A DNA stretch of 59,456 nt from Vallitalea sp. (lineage in GTDB: Bacteria > Bacillota > Clostridia > Lachnospirales > Vallitaleaceae): positions 1 through 59,456 of the forward strand of contig JAOASG010000047.1 in the NCBI GenBank assembly GCA_025210235.1, in the 5' to 3' direction. Below the pieces are notes generated by a model, which was not told the origin of the DNA, ran no database searches, and worked only from the letters and a program-made list of their open reading frames with translations. The translations under genes were made by a program, and so were the position numbers. This document shows positions 14,513 to 24,506 of the stretch, piece after piece (positions within the stretch are counted from its first letter, which is position 1; every line of letters begins with the position of its first letter).

Positions 14513-16771
14513 ATGAAGCTGAGGTATAATAATTTTATAGATGACTGGAAAGAAGGATTACTTGTTGGTAATGGTAGACTTAATGGTGTTCTATGGGGAG
14601 ATAATAGTAAAGATATTGTTAGCCTTAATCATGAACGTCTATGGACTGGTAAGTATGGAAATAGAAAAAATAGAATTTCATATGAATATTTACCTAAAGT
14701 AAGAGAACTTATAAAAGAAAAAGATTACTTTAGAGGAACAGCCTTAGCTTCCTTGGCATTTAGTGGTGATGGGGGGATCTCCCCCTATCCACGTCAAGAA
14801 GAGGCATATAAGCCTGCTGGGGAACTAGTATTTAGATATGATAAAAAGCAAGACGTAGTAGAACGAACATTAGATTTAAATTGTGGTATAGCCACAGTAG
14901 TAAGAAAAGATATACAAATAGAAACTTTCGCAGATTGTGTTACAGAAATTATGGTTACTACATGGAAAAGTTGTAATGAATTTAGTGGTACACTTTATTA
15001 TGATAGACAAGAAGACGGTGCTATAGAAGATATAAATATAGATGAAAAATATATAACTTATAATTGTAAAATAGATTCTAGAAGTAGTTTTAAAGTTATT
15101 ATAAAAGTAAATTCAGACGGTATCATTGAACATGGTAAGAAAGAAATGTATATTAAGAATGCTACTTATATAAAAACATTTACTAATATAGGGGTATCAT
15201 TTAATAATATTGAAAAAGAACTTAATGATTATCCTTTTCCTGTTGAAGATTTAGAAGAATTGAAAGAAAGTCACAGGAAAAAGTTTTTAGTAGCAATGAG
15301 TAAAACAGATATTAGTATAGCTGATAACAAAACAGATGAATTATCTGACTTATATATAAATGAAAGAGTTGAAAGAGTTAGAAAAGGAAATGAAGATGTT
15401 AATTTATTAGAGATATATGCAAAATTTAGTATATACTTAATGGTGTCAGGTTCAATTTGTGGCAAGTTACCTTTGAACTTGCAAGGAAAATGGAATTGTG
15501 ATATGGTACCTGCTTGGTTTTGTGATTATCATTTTAATATTAATGTACAGATGAATTATTGGTTCTCAGAACAACTTGGTTATCCAGAGTATTCAAAACA
15601 ATTATTTGATTACGTTAATAAATTTGCAGAAAGTGGTAAAGAGGCAGCAAAGTCATTATATGGGTGTAATGGTACAGTTTTATCACTTAATGGAGACCAA
15701 TGGGCAATATCAACGCCAGAAGCTTATAACTATGCAACATGGATTGGCGGAGCAGGATGGATGGCGCAGCATTATTGGTGGCATTACCAATATAATGGAG
15801 ATAAAACGTTCCTTAGAGATGAAGCTTATCCTTTCTTCAAATTAACAGTAGATTTTTATATGGATTACATAGAAATTGATGATAATGATATAGCTCAGAT
15901 AATACCAAGTCAATCTCCAGAAAATCGTTTTGAGGGTACTGGTTATTTCCCAGTAAGTATGTGTATATCATCTGCTATGGATGTACAAATAGCCTATGAT
16001 GCATTTACTTATGCAATAAATACTGCAAAATTATTAAATATTGATCAAGAACAGTGTGCTAAATGGGAAGAGGTACGAGATAAATTACCTGATTTTAAGA
16101 TTGGAACAGATGGACGTTTGCTTGAATGGGATAATGAAGATAAGATAGAAGTAGAAAAAGGGCATCGTCATTATTCACATTTATATGGTATATTTCCATC
16201 AACATTATTTAATACAGTAAATAGAACTAAACAATTTGAGGCAGGTAGAAAATCTTTAGATTATAGATTAGCCCAAAATGGAGGATATACTGGATGGAGT
16301 AGAGCATGGGCAGCATGTTTATACGCACGTTTTCAAGATGGTGAAGAAGTTAATCATCAATTGAGCTATTTACTTACAGACTTATCATCTTCTGCTTTGC
16401 TTGATTTGCATCCTAGACCTCCTAAATGTAAAGTTAGGAATGATAATACTGAATATGTTTTTCAGATTGATGGTAATCTAGGAGCTACAAGAGCAGTAAT
16501 AGAATGTATTATACAATGTTACGAAGGAAGAATCTTCTTGTTACCTGCTCTTCCAAACTCATGGAAAAAAGGAAGTATTAAAGGTGTAAAAACAATAGGT
16601 GGCCACAAATTTGATATTTCTTATGAAAATGGTATGATAACATACCTAAAGATAGAAATGGGATTTGAAGAAAAGATTGTTATTGATAATAGTGATGGAC
16701 TTCTAGACGGAGATAAAGATATTGTTTTAGAAGGAGAAAAAGGTAAAGTATATACATTAATAGGTTATTAA
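14513..16771 (+). CDS. Glycoside hydrolase family 95 (alpha-L-fucosidase/galactosidase type)
   Basis: GH95 enzymes are inverting exo-hydrolases that remove terminal L-fucose or L-galactose. The N-terminal beta-domain begins WKEGLLVGNGRLNGVLWGD and LNHERLWTG; the (alpha/alpha)6 barrel carries LNLQGKWN and NINVQMNYW. By alignment to Bifidobacterium AfcA the key residues would be Asn342, Asn344, Glu470 (SQSPENRF) and Asp653 (QIDGNLGA), all present. There is no signal peptide, so it acts on imported substrate in the cytoplasm. At 752 aa it is typical. It begins 21 bases after the second binding protein, with AAGGATGG as ribosome binding site, and so belongs to the transporter operon. Confidence 0.9.
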   Translation: MKLRYNNFIDDWKEGLLVGNGRLNGVLWGDNSKDIVSLNHERLWTGKYGNRKNRISYEYLPKVRELIKEKDYFRGTALASLAFSGDGGISPYPRQEEAYKPAGELVFRYDKKQDVVERTLDLNCGIATVVRKDIQIETFADCVTEIMVTTWKSCNEFSGTLYYDRQEDGAIEDINIDEKYITYNCKIDSRSSFKVIIKVNSDGIIEHGKKEMYIKNATYIKTFTNIGVSFNNIEKELNDYPFPVEDLEELKESHRKKFLVAMSKTDISIADNKTDELSDLYINERVERVRKGNEDVNLLEIYAKFSIYLMVSGSICGKLPLNLQGKWNCDMVPAWFCDYHFNINVQMNYWFSEQLGYPEYSKQLFDYVNKFAESGKEAAKSLYGCNGTVLSLNGDQWAISTPEAYNYATWIGGAGWMAQHYWWHYQYNGDKTFLRDEAYPFFKLTVDFYMDYIEIDDNDIAQIIPSQSPENRFEGTGYFPVSMCISSAMDVQIAYDAFTYAINTAKLLNIDQEQCAKWEEVRDKLPDFKIGTDGRLLEWDNEDKIEVEKGHRHYSHLYGIFPSTLFNTVNRTKQFEAGRKSLDYRLAQNGGYTGWSRAWAACLYARFQDGEEVNHQLSYLLTDLSSSALLDLHPRPPKCKVRNDNTEYVFQIDGNLGATRAVIECIIQCYEGRIFLLPALPNSWKKGSIKGVKTIGGHKFDISYENGMITYLKIEMGFEEKIVIDNSDGLLDGDKDIVLEGEKGKVYTLIGY

Positions 16772-16776
16772 AGTTA

Positions 16777-16791
16777 GGTAATTGCAAAATT
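16777..16791 (+). repeat. Solo arm of the dispersed inverted repeat
   Basis: GTAATTGCAAAATTA matches the element end with one change. It lies in the short gap between the GH95 and sulfatase genes. Confidence 0.55.
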
Positions 16792-16831
16792 AGTAATACC
16801 TATTAGTGGGAGTTTCTGAAAGGAGATTTAG

Positions 16832-18217
16832 ATGAATAATAAGAATTTAGTATATATTTTTGCTGACCAATGGAGAAAGATGGCAGTTGGAATAGAAGGG
16901 CAAGATAAGGTAATAACCCCCAATATGGATAAATTTGCCACAGAAAGTAAAATTTTTGATAATGCTATTAGTACATATCCTCTTTGTTCACCTCATAGAG
17001 CTGCGCTTATGACAGGTAAATATCCTTATTCGTGCGGTATGTGGACAAATTGTAAAATAGGGTTAGATGAAACAGTAATGTTAAAACCACAAGAAGAAAC
17101 TATAGGGAAAACGCTTAAAAGAAATGGCTATGAAACAGCTTATATAGGTAAATGGCATTTAGATGCAAGTGAATTAAACTTTAATAAAAAACCTGAATCA
17201 GGTGCTATTAACTGGGATGCTTATACACCTGAAGGAGAAAGACGACAAGGATTTGATTATTGGTTCTCATATGGAGCGATGGACAAGCATTTAAATCCTC
17301 ATTATTGGAAAGATACTCCAGCAAAGATTGAACCAGGAAAATGGTCGCCAGAAGTAGAGACAGATGTAGCCCTTGATTATCTAGATAACAGAGATAAAAG
17401 CAAACCATTTTGTATGTTTGTTTCATGGAATCCACCTCATCCACCTTACGATAAAGTACCTAAGAAATATGTAGATATGTATGATGATATTCCTCTTAGA
17501 GTTAACGTACCAGAGGAGATGAGAAAAGATAAAAAATATCTAAGAACTATTAAAGAATATTTTGCAGCGGTTACAGGATTAGATGAAAACTTTAAAAGAA
17601 TATTAGATTATCTAAAAAATAATAACTTAGAAGAAGATACTATTGTAGTACTATCAGCAGATCATGGAGATATGATGGGTTCCCAAGGATTATATGGGAA
17701 AAATATCTGGTATGAGGAATCAATTAATATTCCTTTTATGATTAGAGGTAAAGGCATAAAACCAGGAAGAACAGATTGTCTATTCTCAAGTATTGATCAT
17801 ATGCCAACTTTGCTTGATTTATTAGAAGTTGATATTCCAGATTCGGTACAAGGACAAAGTTTTAGAGCATTAATAGAAGATAAAAAAATGGATGAGCCAG
17901 AGACCGTTTTCTTATCAATGATTCCAGGTATGCCTGAATTAGTTGAACCTTATAGAGAAAGAGGATTAAATAATAAGGCATTTGGCTGGAGGGGAATTAG
18001 AACTAAGAAACATACTTATGTTATTGACAATGGTACTCATCCAGATGAAAACCAAAAAAGATATTTATATGATAATGAAAAAGACCCTTATCAATTAAAT
18101 CCAATAACATTGAGTTCAGACGATGAACGATGTATGAAATATGATGAATGCCTAAAAGGTTATTTCAGTAAAATTAAAGACCCATTTTTAATGAAAGGAT
18201 TAGATAATAATGGTTAA
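16832..18217 (+). CDS. Type I (formylglycine) sulfatase
   Basis: This is a second cytoplasmic sulfatase. The signature CSPHR gives Cys52 as the formylglycine precursor; IFADQWRKMAVG holds the first metal ligands and LSADHGDMMGSQGLYGK the second set. At 461 aa it has no signal peptide. It differs clearly from the sulfatase at 4734, so the two probably act on different sulfate positions. AAAGGAG lies eight bases before the ATG. The 3' end overlaps the GH88 gene by eight bases, which implies translational coupling and fits removal of a sulfate before or after cleavage of an unsaturated uronate. Confidence 0.9.
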   Translation: MNNKNLVYIFADQWRKMAVGIEGQDKVITPNMDKFATESKIFDNAISTYPLCSPHRAALMTGKYPYSCGMWTNCKIGLDETVMLKPQEETIGKTLKRNGYETAYIGKWHLDASELNFNKKPESGAINWDAYTPEGERRQGFDYWFSYGAMDKHLNPHYWKDTPAKIEPGKWSPEVETDVALDYLDNRDKSKPFCMFVSWNPPHPPYDKVPKKYVDMYDDIPLRVNVPEEMRKDKKYLRTIKEYFAAVTGLDENFKRILDYLKNNNLEEDTIVVLSADHGDMMGSQGLYGKNIWYEESINIPFMIRGKGIKPGRTDCLFSSIDHMPTLLDLLEVDIPDSVQGQSFRALIEDKKMDEPETVFLSMIPGMPELVEPYRERGLNNKAFGWRGIRTKKHTYVIDNGTHPDENQKRYLYDNEKDPYQLNPITLSSDDERCMKYDECLKGYFSKIKDPFLMKGLDNNG

Positions 18218-19376
18218 TATAAATAAGTATAATAAACCTACAGATGTAGAAATTAAACAAGCATTAAAAAATGCTATAACACAAGTTAAAACAGACTTAG
18301 ACGATTTTACGTATAAGTTTAAAATAAATGGAACGACTGCTAATTTTTATACGCCTAAAGAGAATATTTCATGGACTTCAGGATTTTGGACAGGTCAAAT
18401 TTGGATGGCATATGAAGTAACAGGTGAAGAAAAATATAAAAGAGCAGCAGAAATTCAAGTAGATAGTTTCTTACATAGAATAGAGAACAAGATTGAAACT
18501 AACAATCATGATATGGGATTTTTATTTAGTTTATCATGTGTAGCAGCATATAAATTAACTGGTAATGAAAATGCAAAAAAGGCAGCAATACTAGCAGCAG
18601 ATAATCTTATTTCACGTTATAGAGAAGATGGGAAATTCATACAGGCTTGGGGAAATGTTGGAGCAGATGATAACTATCGTTTAATTATCGACTGTCTTCT
18701 TAATCTTCCATTATTATATTGGACAAGTGAAGTAACTGGTGATGATAAGTATGCCAAAATTGCTAAACAACATATAGATACTTCTCTAAAAGTTATTATG
18801 CGTGAAGATTGTTCTACATATCACACATTTTATTTTGAAAAGAAAACTGGAAAGCCTTTATATGGAGAAACAAGACAGGGCTATAGTAATGATTCAGCAT
18901 GGTCAAGAGGTCAAGCTTGGGGTGTTTATGGTACAGCACTGAGTTATATGTATACTAAAAATCCAGAGTATATTGAAAAATTCTATAAAATAACTGACTT
19001 TTTCATTGAGAATTTACCAAAAGACCTAGTGCCTTATTGGGATTTTAAATTTACTGATGGTAGCGATGAACCAAAAGATAGTTCAGCTGCTGCAATAGCT
19101 GTTTGTGGTATGTTAGAAATGTCAAAATACCTTGATGAAGAAAAATCAAATTATTACAAAGATATTGCACTTAAGATACTCAAGTCACTAATCGATAATT
19201 ACTCTGTAAGCAATCCTAAAATATCAAATGGTCAATTATTACATGGTGTATATGCAAGAAAATCTCCTTATAATCCATGTAAGAATAGAAATGTTGATGA
19301 ATGTAATACATGGGGAGATTATTACTATATGGAAGCACTTATTAGATTAAGTATGGATTGGAAATTATATTGGTAA
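18210..19376 (+). CDS. Glycoside hydrolase family 88, unsaturated glucuronyl hydrolase
   Basis: The enzyme removes the 4,5-unsaturated uronic acid left at the non-reducing end after a polysaccharide lyase has cut a uronate-containing glycan. The fold is an (alpha/alpha)6 barrel. The two catalytic aspartates are Asp101 (NNHDMGFLF) and Asp161 (LIIDCLLNLPLL), with the 60-residue spacing of Bacillus UGL (Asp88/Asp149). WSRGQAWGVYG is also a family hallmark. At 388 aa it is of normal length, without a signal peptide. The start overlaps the preceding sulfatase by eight bases. No lyase is encoded in the window, so the polymer must be cut by an enzyme encoded elsewhere or by another organism. Confidence 0.9.
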   Translation: MVNINKYNKPTDVEIKQALKNAITQVKTDLDDFTYKFKINGTTANFYTPKENISWTSGFWTGQIWMAYEVTGEEKYKRAAEIQVDSFLHRIENKIETNNHDMGFLFSLSCVAAYKLTGNENAKKAAILAADNLISRYREDGKFIQAWGNVGADDNYRLIIDCLLNLPLLYWTSEVTGDDKYAKIAKQHIDTSLKVIMREDCSTYHTFYFEKKTGKPLYGETRQGYSNDSAWSRGQAWGVYGTALSYMYTKNPEYIEKFYKITDFFIENLPKDLVPYWDFKFTDGSDEPKDSSAAAIAVCGMLEMSKYLDEEKSNYYKDIALKILKSLIDNYSVSNPKISNGQLLHGVYARKSPYNPCKNRNVDECNTWGDYYYMEALIRLSMDWKLYW

Positions 19377-19404
19377 TCAATATTTAAATTATGTTAATAA
19401 TATC

Positions 19405-19445
19405 ATAGATTGTTAATTTGCTGTTTAGGCTTATTAACAATCTAT
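19405..19445. terminator. Hairpin between convergent genes
   Basis: ATAGATTGTTAA (19405-19416) and TTAACAATCTAT (19434-19445) are perfectly complementary over 12 bp. The hairpin lies between the convergent GH88 and YpeB-like genes and probably ends both transcripts, although the T-runs are weak. Confidence 0.6.
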
Positions 19446-19472
19446 CATTTCTGCTAAACAATGAATAATCTT

Positions 19473-20906
19473 TTAATTAATTCTATCTATTTCACCAATA
19501 TTTGCATCAACCAAAATATAAAAAGTATTATTGTATTTATTTATTGTAAATTCATAATACATATCATGGTGTTGATTAATTAACTTCCAATGCAGTATAT
19601 TTTTTCTAGACTCATTAGTTAATGAATTTTTTGCTTGTTCTAAAGAAATTTTAGGTTTAATTTTTTCATAATTGTTATATAGTGTTTCATTATTTATTGA
19701 AAGTGATTGAATCTGTCCATCACCATATAATATTAAACTAATATTTTGAGTTTGGTCTTCATAATTTTCATCACCTATTAGATAATAATAAGAATAAAAG
19801 TAATTATCTGACGTCGGTTTATATTTATCAGTTAGTATAATTGATGAATTTCCTAATCTATTTATTATTGACGAAGCAATATCGTCTATCTCATCGTATG
19901 ATAAAATTGATTCTGTTTTGTGATGGTAATTAGCATAATAAGCATCATTATGTACCAAATCAATAATAATTTGCTCATTAGCATTAAAACTATTTGAAGT
20001 ATAAGTTATATCAGTTAAGTAATCACCCCTACCATCTTCAGATATTCCTATTTTACCTGATGCACTATATTCTTCGTAAGTTTTTTTAGACACTTTTAGT
20101 TCTTTAGTATAATCAAAAATAACTTTTGAGAAATCTCTAGCAATTGTATTTGCTTCTATTTCTGACAAAGCATTTTTTTTACTTTCTTTTTCATTTTCAA
20201 TAAATAATTCATGTTGTTTATCCTGAGCTATAGATTGCTCTGTTTCAATAACAGAACTTATATTATTTATAATACCATTAGATAAGTTAATATAGTCATA
20301 TAAAAACTTTCCTTCATAAAACAAATGGTATTCAGCTGCTTCTTCTTGTGAGTCTTTACAACTATATAGATTTTCTGTCATAAGCTTATTAAATAATTCA
20401 CTAAGTTCATTATAAGTTTCATATATTGAAGATACGTATTCTTTCTGTTCCTCTGTTATATTTTCTTGCCCTTCTAGTTGTTTAATACAACGCGAACTGT
20501 CTTTTAAAAAGCTAGTGAATGAATATATATCATCGTGATCCATTATGTATTTTGACATGTGTATATCGTATAGTTGATCTATAAAAATAACATTATTTTT
20601 AAATAATAGTTGCTTGTCAATATTTTCACTATCTTCTTTAAATAAAATATTTATACATGATTCTTTTGCATCTTTTAAAAAATATCTATTATAATTATTT
20701 ACAAGCATTATGTTAGTATTTATTATGTAATCAATATCCGCATTTTTGATGTTTTTATAGTTAATATATTTTTTATATGAGAAATTAATTAAATTAGCAA
20801 CTAAAATAATACTTAATACAATTATAATAATTTTTTTTCTTTTTCTTTTTTTTCTGTTTTGATTATCTAAATATTGTTCTACATAGTTTGAAGATTTATT
20901 ATCCAT
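19473..20906 (-). CDS. YpeB-like spore germination protein with PepSY repeats
   Basis: YpeB is made in the forespore, localises to the inner spore membrane or cortex and stabilises the cortex-lytic enzyme SleB. Here residues about 20-42 form a single membrane anchor after a very basic Arg/Lys stretch. Residues 45-240 are helical, and the C-terminal half carries three PepSY-like repeats whose helices start at IEANTIARDFSKV, LSYDEIDDIASSIINRLG and ISLEQAKNSL. At 477 aa the length and layout match YpeB, but similarity is judged only by architecture. No sleB is adjacent, so this may be a paralogue. AAGGGGG lies six bases before the ATG. Confidence 0.6.
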   Translation of the reverse strand: MDNKSSNYVEQYLDNQNRKKRKRKKIIIIVLSIILVANLINFSYKKYINYKNIKNADIDYIINTNIMLVNNYNRYFLKDAKESCINILFKEDSENIDKQLLFKNNVIFIDQLYDIHMSKYIMDHDDIYSFTSFLKDSSRCIKQLEGQENITEEQKEYVSSIYETYNELSELFNKLMTENLYSCKDSQEEAAEYHLFYEGKFLYDYINLSNGIINNISSVIETEQSIAQDKQHELFIENEKESKKNALSEIEANTIARDFSKVIFDYTKELKVSKKTYEEYSASGKIGISEDGRGDYLTDITYTSNSFNANEQIIIDLVHNDAYYANYHHKTESILSYDEIDDIASSIINRLGNSSIILTDKYKPTSDNYFYSYYYLIGDENYEDQTQNISLILYGDGQIQSLSINNETLYNNYEKIKPKISLEQAKNSLTNESRKNILHWKLINQHHDMYYEFTINKYNNTFYILVDANIGEIDRIN

Positions 20907-21190
20907 AAGTATCCCCCTTATTGTCTTATTGATTTATAAAGTATAATTAAAAAATAACATATTTAATTTTAATTATAATATTGTAATGTGTCAAGATATT
21001 ATATTATCTTAGTTATTCAAATTTTCCACCATATTATTCTATACAGGTCATGTGACTTTTTCTATTAGACATTAATAACTAAAATGTGGTAAGATATTTA
21101 AGGAAACTAAATAAAGACATAAGATTTCGTAGGGATTAATTAAAAAATAATAAAATGTAAAAATAAATTTTTATATTAAGGAGGATTAAC

Positions 21191-21913
21191 ATGCAGTACA
21201 ATCCATCATTGCCAGTATACATTCAAATTAAACAAGACATAATAAAAAAGATAAGGTTGGGAATATGGAAAGAAAATGAAAAAATACCATCTGAGATAAA
21301 GTTAATGGAAGAATATCAAGCAGGTCGAGGAACTATACGAGAAGCTATTAAATTAATTATTGATGAAGGTTATTTATATATAAAAAAGGGTATTGGAACT
21401 TTTGTAGCTCAAAAAGAAGTAGGAATTTCAATTGAACCATTTGTTAGTCTAACTTATTTTATTAAGATGCGTGGATTAAGTATAACTACAAAAATATTAG
21501 AAAAAAAAGAAATAATGGTAGATGCTAAATTATCTAAGAAAACAAATATAAAAGAAAATACTAAATGCTTATTTGTTAAAAGACTTAGATTAATGAATGG
21601 AAGACCAATTGGAATTGAAGTATTTCATTTTTCTTATGATGAACAAAATATATTTAAAGATTTCAATTTTGAAGAAGGAATTTCACATTACTTATTTCAT
21701 GAATTAAATTTATTAGTAACTAAAATGAATATGGATTTAGAAATTGTTGAGGCAAAAGGTGAAATGAAAGAATTGTTAAAGTTAAAAGATAATAGTAAAA
21801 TGATGATTTCTAATAGAATAGTGTACGTAAATAATCAAAAAGATATTCTATATCATTTGAAATTTTATTGTGGTGAACAATTAAGTAAAATAGGTATGGA
21901 TAATTTTATCTAG
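21191..21913 (+). CDS. GntR-family regulator, HutC/FarR subfamily
   Basis: Residues 1-75 are a winged helix-turn-helix (LPVYIQIKQDIIKKI, then GRGTIREAIKLIIDEGYLYI and KKGIGTFVA). Residues 90-235 are a UTRA ligand-binding domain (the domain that binds urocanate in HutC or sugar phosphates in others). At 240 aa it is full length. A strong AAGGAGG precedes the ATG. It lies about 1 kb upstream of hutH on the same strand with one gene between, so a HutC-like role in the histidine pathway is plausible but not shown. Confidence 0.85.
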   Translation: MQYNPSLPVYIQIKQDIIKKIRLGIWKENEKIPSEIKLMEEYQAGRGTIREAIKLIIDEGYLYIKKGIGTFVAQKEVGISIEPFVSLTYFIKMRGLSITTKILEKKEIMVDAKLSKKTNIKENTKCLFVKRLRLMNGRPIGIEVFHFSYDEQNIFKDFNFEEGISHYLFHELNLLVTKMNMDLEIVEAKGEMKELLKLKDNSKMMISNRIVYVNNQKDILYHLKFYCGEQLSKIGMDNFI

Positions 21914-22028
21914 TTTTTAACGTTAGTCGTGGCAATAGGTATTAATTAATGAAATGGTGATTGACCAAGGTGTTTGCCCATGGTATAGTATTAAAGAATC
22001 AAATACGTAGATTGAAAGGATGAATACA

Positions 22029-22535
22029 GTGTCATTATATGAACAATGGAAAGACCAAGCTTATAAAAAAAGAACACAAGAAGAATATGATGAATTTTGG
22101 AATGAATATTTAGCTAAAGAGCAAAAAAATTACGAATATATTCTTGAAAATAAGGATGAAGTAATAAAGGGAAAAATTCAAGATGTTGCAAGTAAATTTG
22201 ATATGGATAATGTTACATTTGTTGGATTTTTAGATGGTATTAATACAAGCTTAACAGAAGAGTTAGATTTAGATTCTTTAACAGAAGACAGTGAAATAGA
22301 AGTAAGTGTAGATATGGAAAAACTCTATTATAACATGTTAGATGCTAAAGCTGATTGGCTTTATACACTTCCACAATGGGAAGCCATATTAACAGAACAA
22401 AGAAGAAAAGAAATTAAAAAAGAATATAATAAAACAAGAATAGTAGTAAAAGGTAAAAAAGTTGGAAGAAATGACCCTTGTCCATGTGGTAGTGGTAGAA
22501 AATATAAACAATGCTGTTTAAATAAACAAAAATAA
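22029..22535 (+). CDS. SEC-C metal-binding domain protein (168 aa)
   Basis: The C-terminus carries the SEC-C zinc-binding motif [19 protein letters not shown], as in the tail of SecA. The first 140 residues are a helical, acidic domain found in uncharacterised Firmicutes proteins starting MSLYEKW. I chose GTG 22029 because AAAGGA lies eight bases before it and because the product then begins MSLYEQW like its relatives; the ATG at 22020 overlaps the ribosome binding site. It is cytoplasmic. The function is unknown; SEC-C domains bind zinc and ribosomes or SecB. Confidence 0.8.
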   Translation: MSLYEQWKDQAYKKRTQEEYDEFWNEYLAKEQKNYEYILENKDEVIKGKIQDVASKFDMDNVTFVGFLDGINTSLTEELDLDSLTEDSEIEVSVDMEKLYYNMLDAKADWLYTLPQWEAILTEQRRKEIKKEYNKTRIVVKGKKVGRNDPCPCGSGRKYKQCCLNKQK

Positions 22536-22935
22536 TATTTAATTAAAGGTATAGTTCTAAGTACAACTAAATATTATATGAATAGGATAAATAATTATTA
22601 TTTCTATAGTAATGGAGCTATTTATGTATTGAAGTTAATTTCATTACATAAATAGCTCGTATTATTATTAGATGAAAGAAGGATATTAATGGATGAAAAA
22701 GATTATTTAACCTAATTTAAATTGACTGAATCTTAACGCAAATATGTAAAAATGCTTTTGTTGGCTTAAGTATTATCTTATTAACTCTCTATCGTATTAA
22801 AACTCTAACTTATTATAGAAATTTCAAAATATATTGATTATATCTAACAAATGGTTTACAATTTATTAATAGATAGTCTAAAACATATATTTTCTTATAT
22901 TTCTTAATAATTGCTAAAAAAGTGGGGGTTTTCAG
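22536..22935 (+). other. Intergenic region before hutH
   Basis: This 400-base gap begins with a terminator hairpin at 22615-22658; the remainder is AT-rich and must hold the hut operon promoter. A TTTACA at 22855-22860 could be the -35 box, but the -10 box is poor. I see no gene. Confidence 0.4.
22615..22658 (+). terminator. Terminator, 14-bp perfect stem
   Basis: GAGCTATTTATGTA (22615-22628) pairs exactly with TACATAAATAGCTC (22645-22658) around a 16-base loop. It is followed by an AT-rich rather than pure T tail. It ends the SEC-C transcript. Confidence 0.6.
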
Positions 22936-24462
22936 ATGAATACAATTTATGTCGATGGAAATAGTTTAACGTTACAAGAAGTAGTTGAAGTCGCAAGAGA
23001 AAATTCAAAAGTAAAAATATCTAAGAAAGCAGAAGAGAAAGTAATTAAATCAAGGAAATATGTTGATGAAATTGTAGAGTGTGGGGAAGTAGTATATGGA
23101 ATAACTACTGGATTTGGTAAATTCAGTAATGTTGTTATTTCTAAAGACGAAGTGGAAGAATTACAAAGTAGTTTAATTAAAAGTCATGCTTGTGGTGTAG
23201 GGAATCATTTCTCAATTGAAATAGTTAGAGCAATTATGCTTTTAAGAGTAAATGCGCTTACAAAAGGGTATTCTGGTATAAGACTAGGTACAATTAATAC
23301 TTTAGTAGATATGATTAATGAAGGTGTACATCCAGCAATTCCGGAAAAAGGTTCACTTGGTTCTAGCGGAGATTTGGCACCGCTTGCACATATGGTTTTG
23401 GTCATGTTAGGAGAAGGAGAAGCTTATTATAAAGGAGATTTAGTAAGCGGTAAAGAAGCTATGAGAAGAGCAGATATATCTCCAATTCGCTTAAGTGCTA
23501 AAGAAGGTTTAGCACTAATAAATGGAACTCAAGTTCTTACGGCAGTAGGTGCACTTGCTACATATGATGCAATTAATCTAGCTAAAATGTCTGATATATC
23601 AGCAGCACTAACTTTTGAAGCACTTAGAGGGATTACGGATGTTTTTGATGAGAAAGTACATTTGGTTAGAAATCATATTGGACAAATGAAATGTTCGAAA
23701 AATATGTTAAATATATTGAAAGATAGTTCACTTACAACAAGGCAAGGCGAAATAAGAGTACAAGATCCATATTCATTAAGATGTTTGCCACAAATACATG
23801 GAGCAAGTAAAGATGCTATAGAATATGTCTTAGATAAAGTTAATAAAGAGATAAATGCGGTAACAGATAATCCAATTATTTTCCCAGATGATAATGAAGT
23901 TATATCATGTGGTAATTTTCATGGACAGCCAATGGCGTTAGCTTTTGACTTTCTAGGAATCGCACTTGCTGAGCTTGCTAATTCGGCGGAAAGGAGAGTT
24001 GAAAGATTAGTAAACCCAAGTCTAAGCGAACTTCCGGCGTTTTTAACGGAACATGGGGGACTTAACTCAGGATTTATGATTGCTCAATATACTGCGGCGT
24101 CATTGGTTTCAGAAAATAAAGTATTAGCTCATCCAGCGAGTGTTGATTCTATACCCTCATCAGGTAATCAAGAAGATCATGTAAGTATGGGATCAATTGC
24201 TGCTAGAAAAGCAAAAGATATTTTATATAATACAACACGTGTTATTGCTATTGAACTTCTTACAGGGGCACAGGCGGTAGAATTCACTAACCCAAATAAA
24301 CTTGGGAAAGGAACAAAGATTGCATACAATATAATACGAGAAGAAGTAGATAAATTACAAGAAGACAGAATAATGTATGTTGATATTGAAAAAGTGATTA
24401 AGTTAGTTACAACTAATAAGATACTAAAAGAAGTACAGATAGATGTAGGACAATTACTATAG
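22936..24462 (+). CDS. hutH: Histidine ammonia-lyase
   Basis: The enzyme deaminates L-histidine to trans-urocanate and ammonia, the first step of histidine fermentation. It has Tyr54 in VVYGITTGFG and the MIO prosthetic-group region GSLGSSGDLAPLAH, so the self-cyclising tripeptide is Ser143-Ser144-Gly145 rather than the usual Ala-Ser-Gly. Later conserved blocks include QDPYSLRCLPQIHGA, TDNPIIF and SSGNQEDHVSMG. At 508 aa it is full length. AGTGGGGG precedes the ATG. It opens the operon hutH-hutU-ftcD-hutI-fchA. The Ser for Ala change keeps the central Ser that becomes dehydroalanine, so activity is expected. Confidence 0.96.
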   Translation: MNTIYVDGNSLTLQEVVEVARENSKVKISKKAEEKVIKSRKYVDEIVECGEVVYGITTGFGKFSNVVISKDEVEELQSSLIKSHACGVGNHFSIEIVRAIMLLRVNALTKGYSGIRLGTINTLVDMINEGVHPAIPEKGSLGSSGDLAPLAHMVLVMLGEGEAYYKGDLVSGKEAMRRADISPIRLSAKEGLALINGTQVLTAVGALATYDAINLAKMSDISAALTFEALRGITDVFDEKVHLVRNHIGQMKCSKNMLNILKDSSLTTRQGEIRVQDPYSLRCLPQIHGASKDAIEYVLDKVNKEINAVTDNPIIFPDDNEVISCGNFHGQPMALAFDFLGIALAELANSAERRVERLVNPSLSELPAFLTEHGGLNSGFMIAQYTAASLVSENKVLAHPASVDSIPSSGNQEDHVSMGSIAARKAKDILYNTTRVIAIELLTGAQAVEFTNPNKLGKGTKIAYNIIREEVDKLQEDRIMYVDIEKVIKLVTTNKILKEVQIDVGQLL

Positions 24463-24506
24463 TGTTACGTGTATAATATTTATTGATATCTAAGGGGATG
24501 GTTTTT

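Noticed and set aside
14775..14791. Dyad GGGGGATCTCCCCC inside the GH95 gene, possible frameshift or recombination site
   Set aside because: The reading frame continues through it with normal GH95 sequence on both sides; a chance palindrome in coding DNA is enough to explain it.
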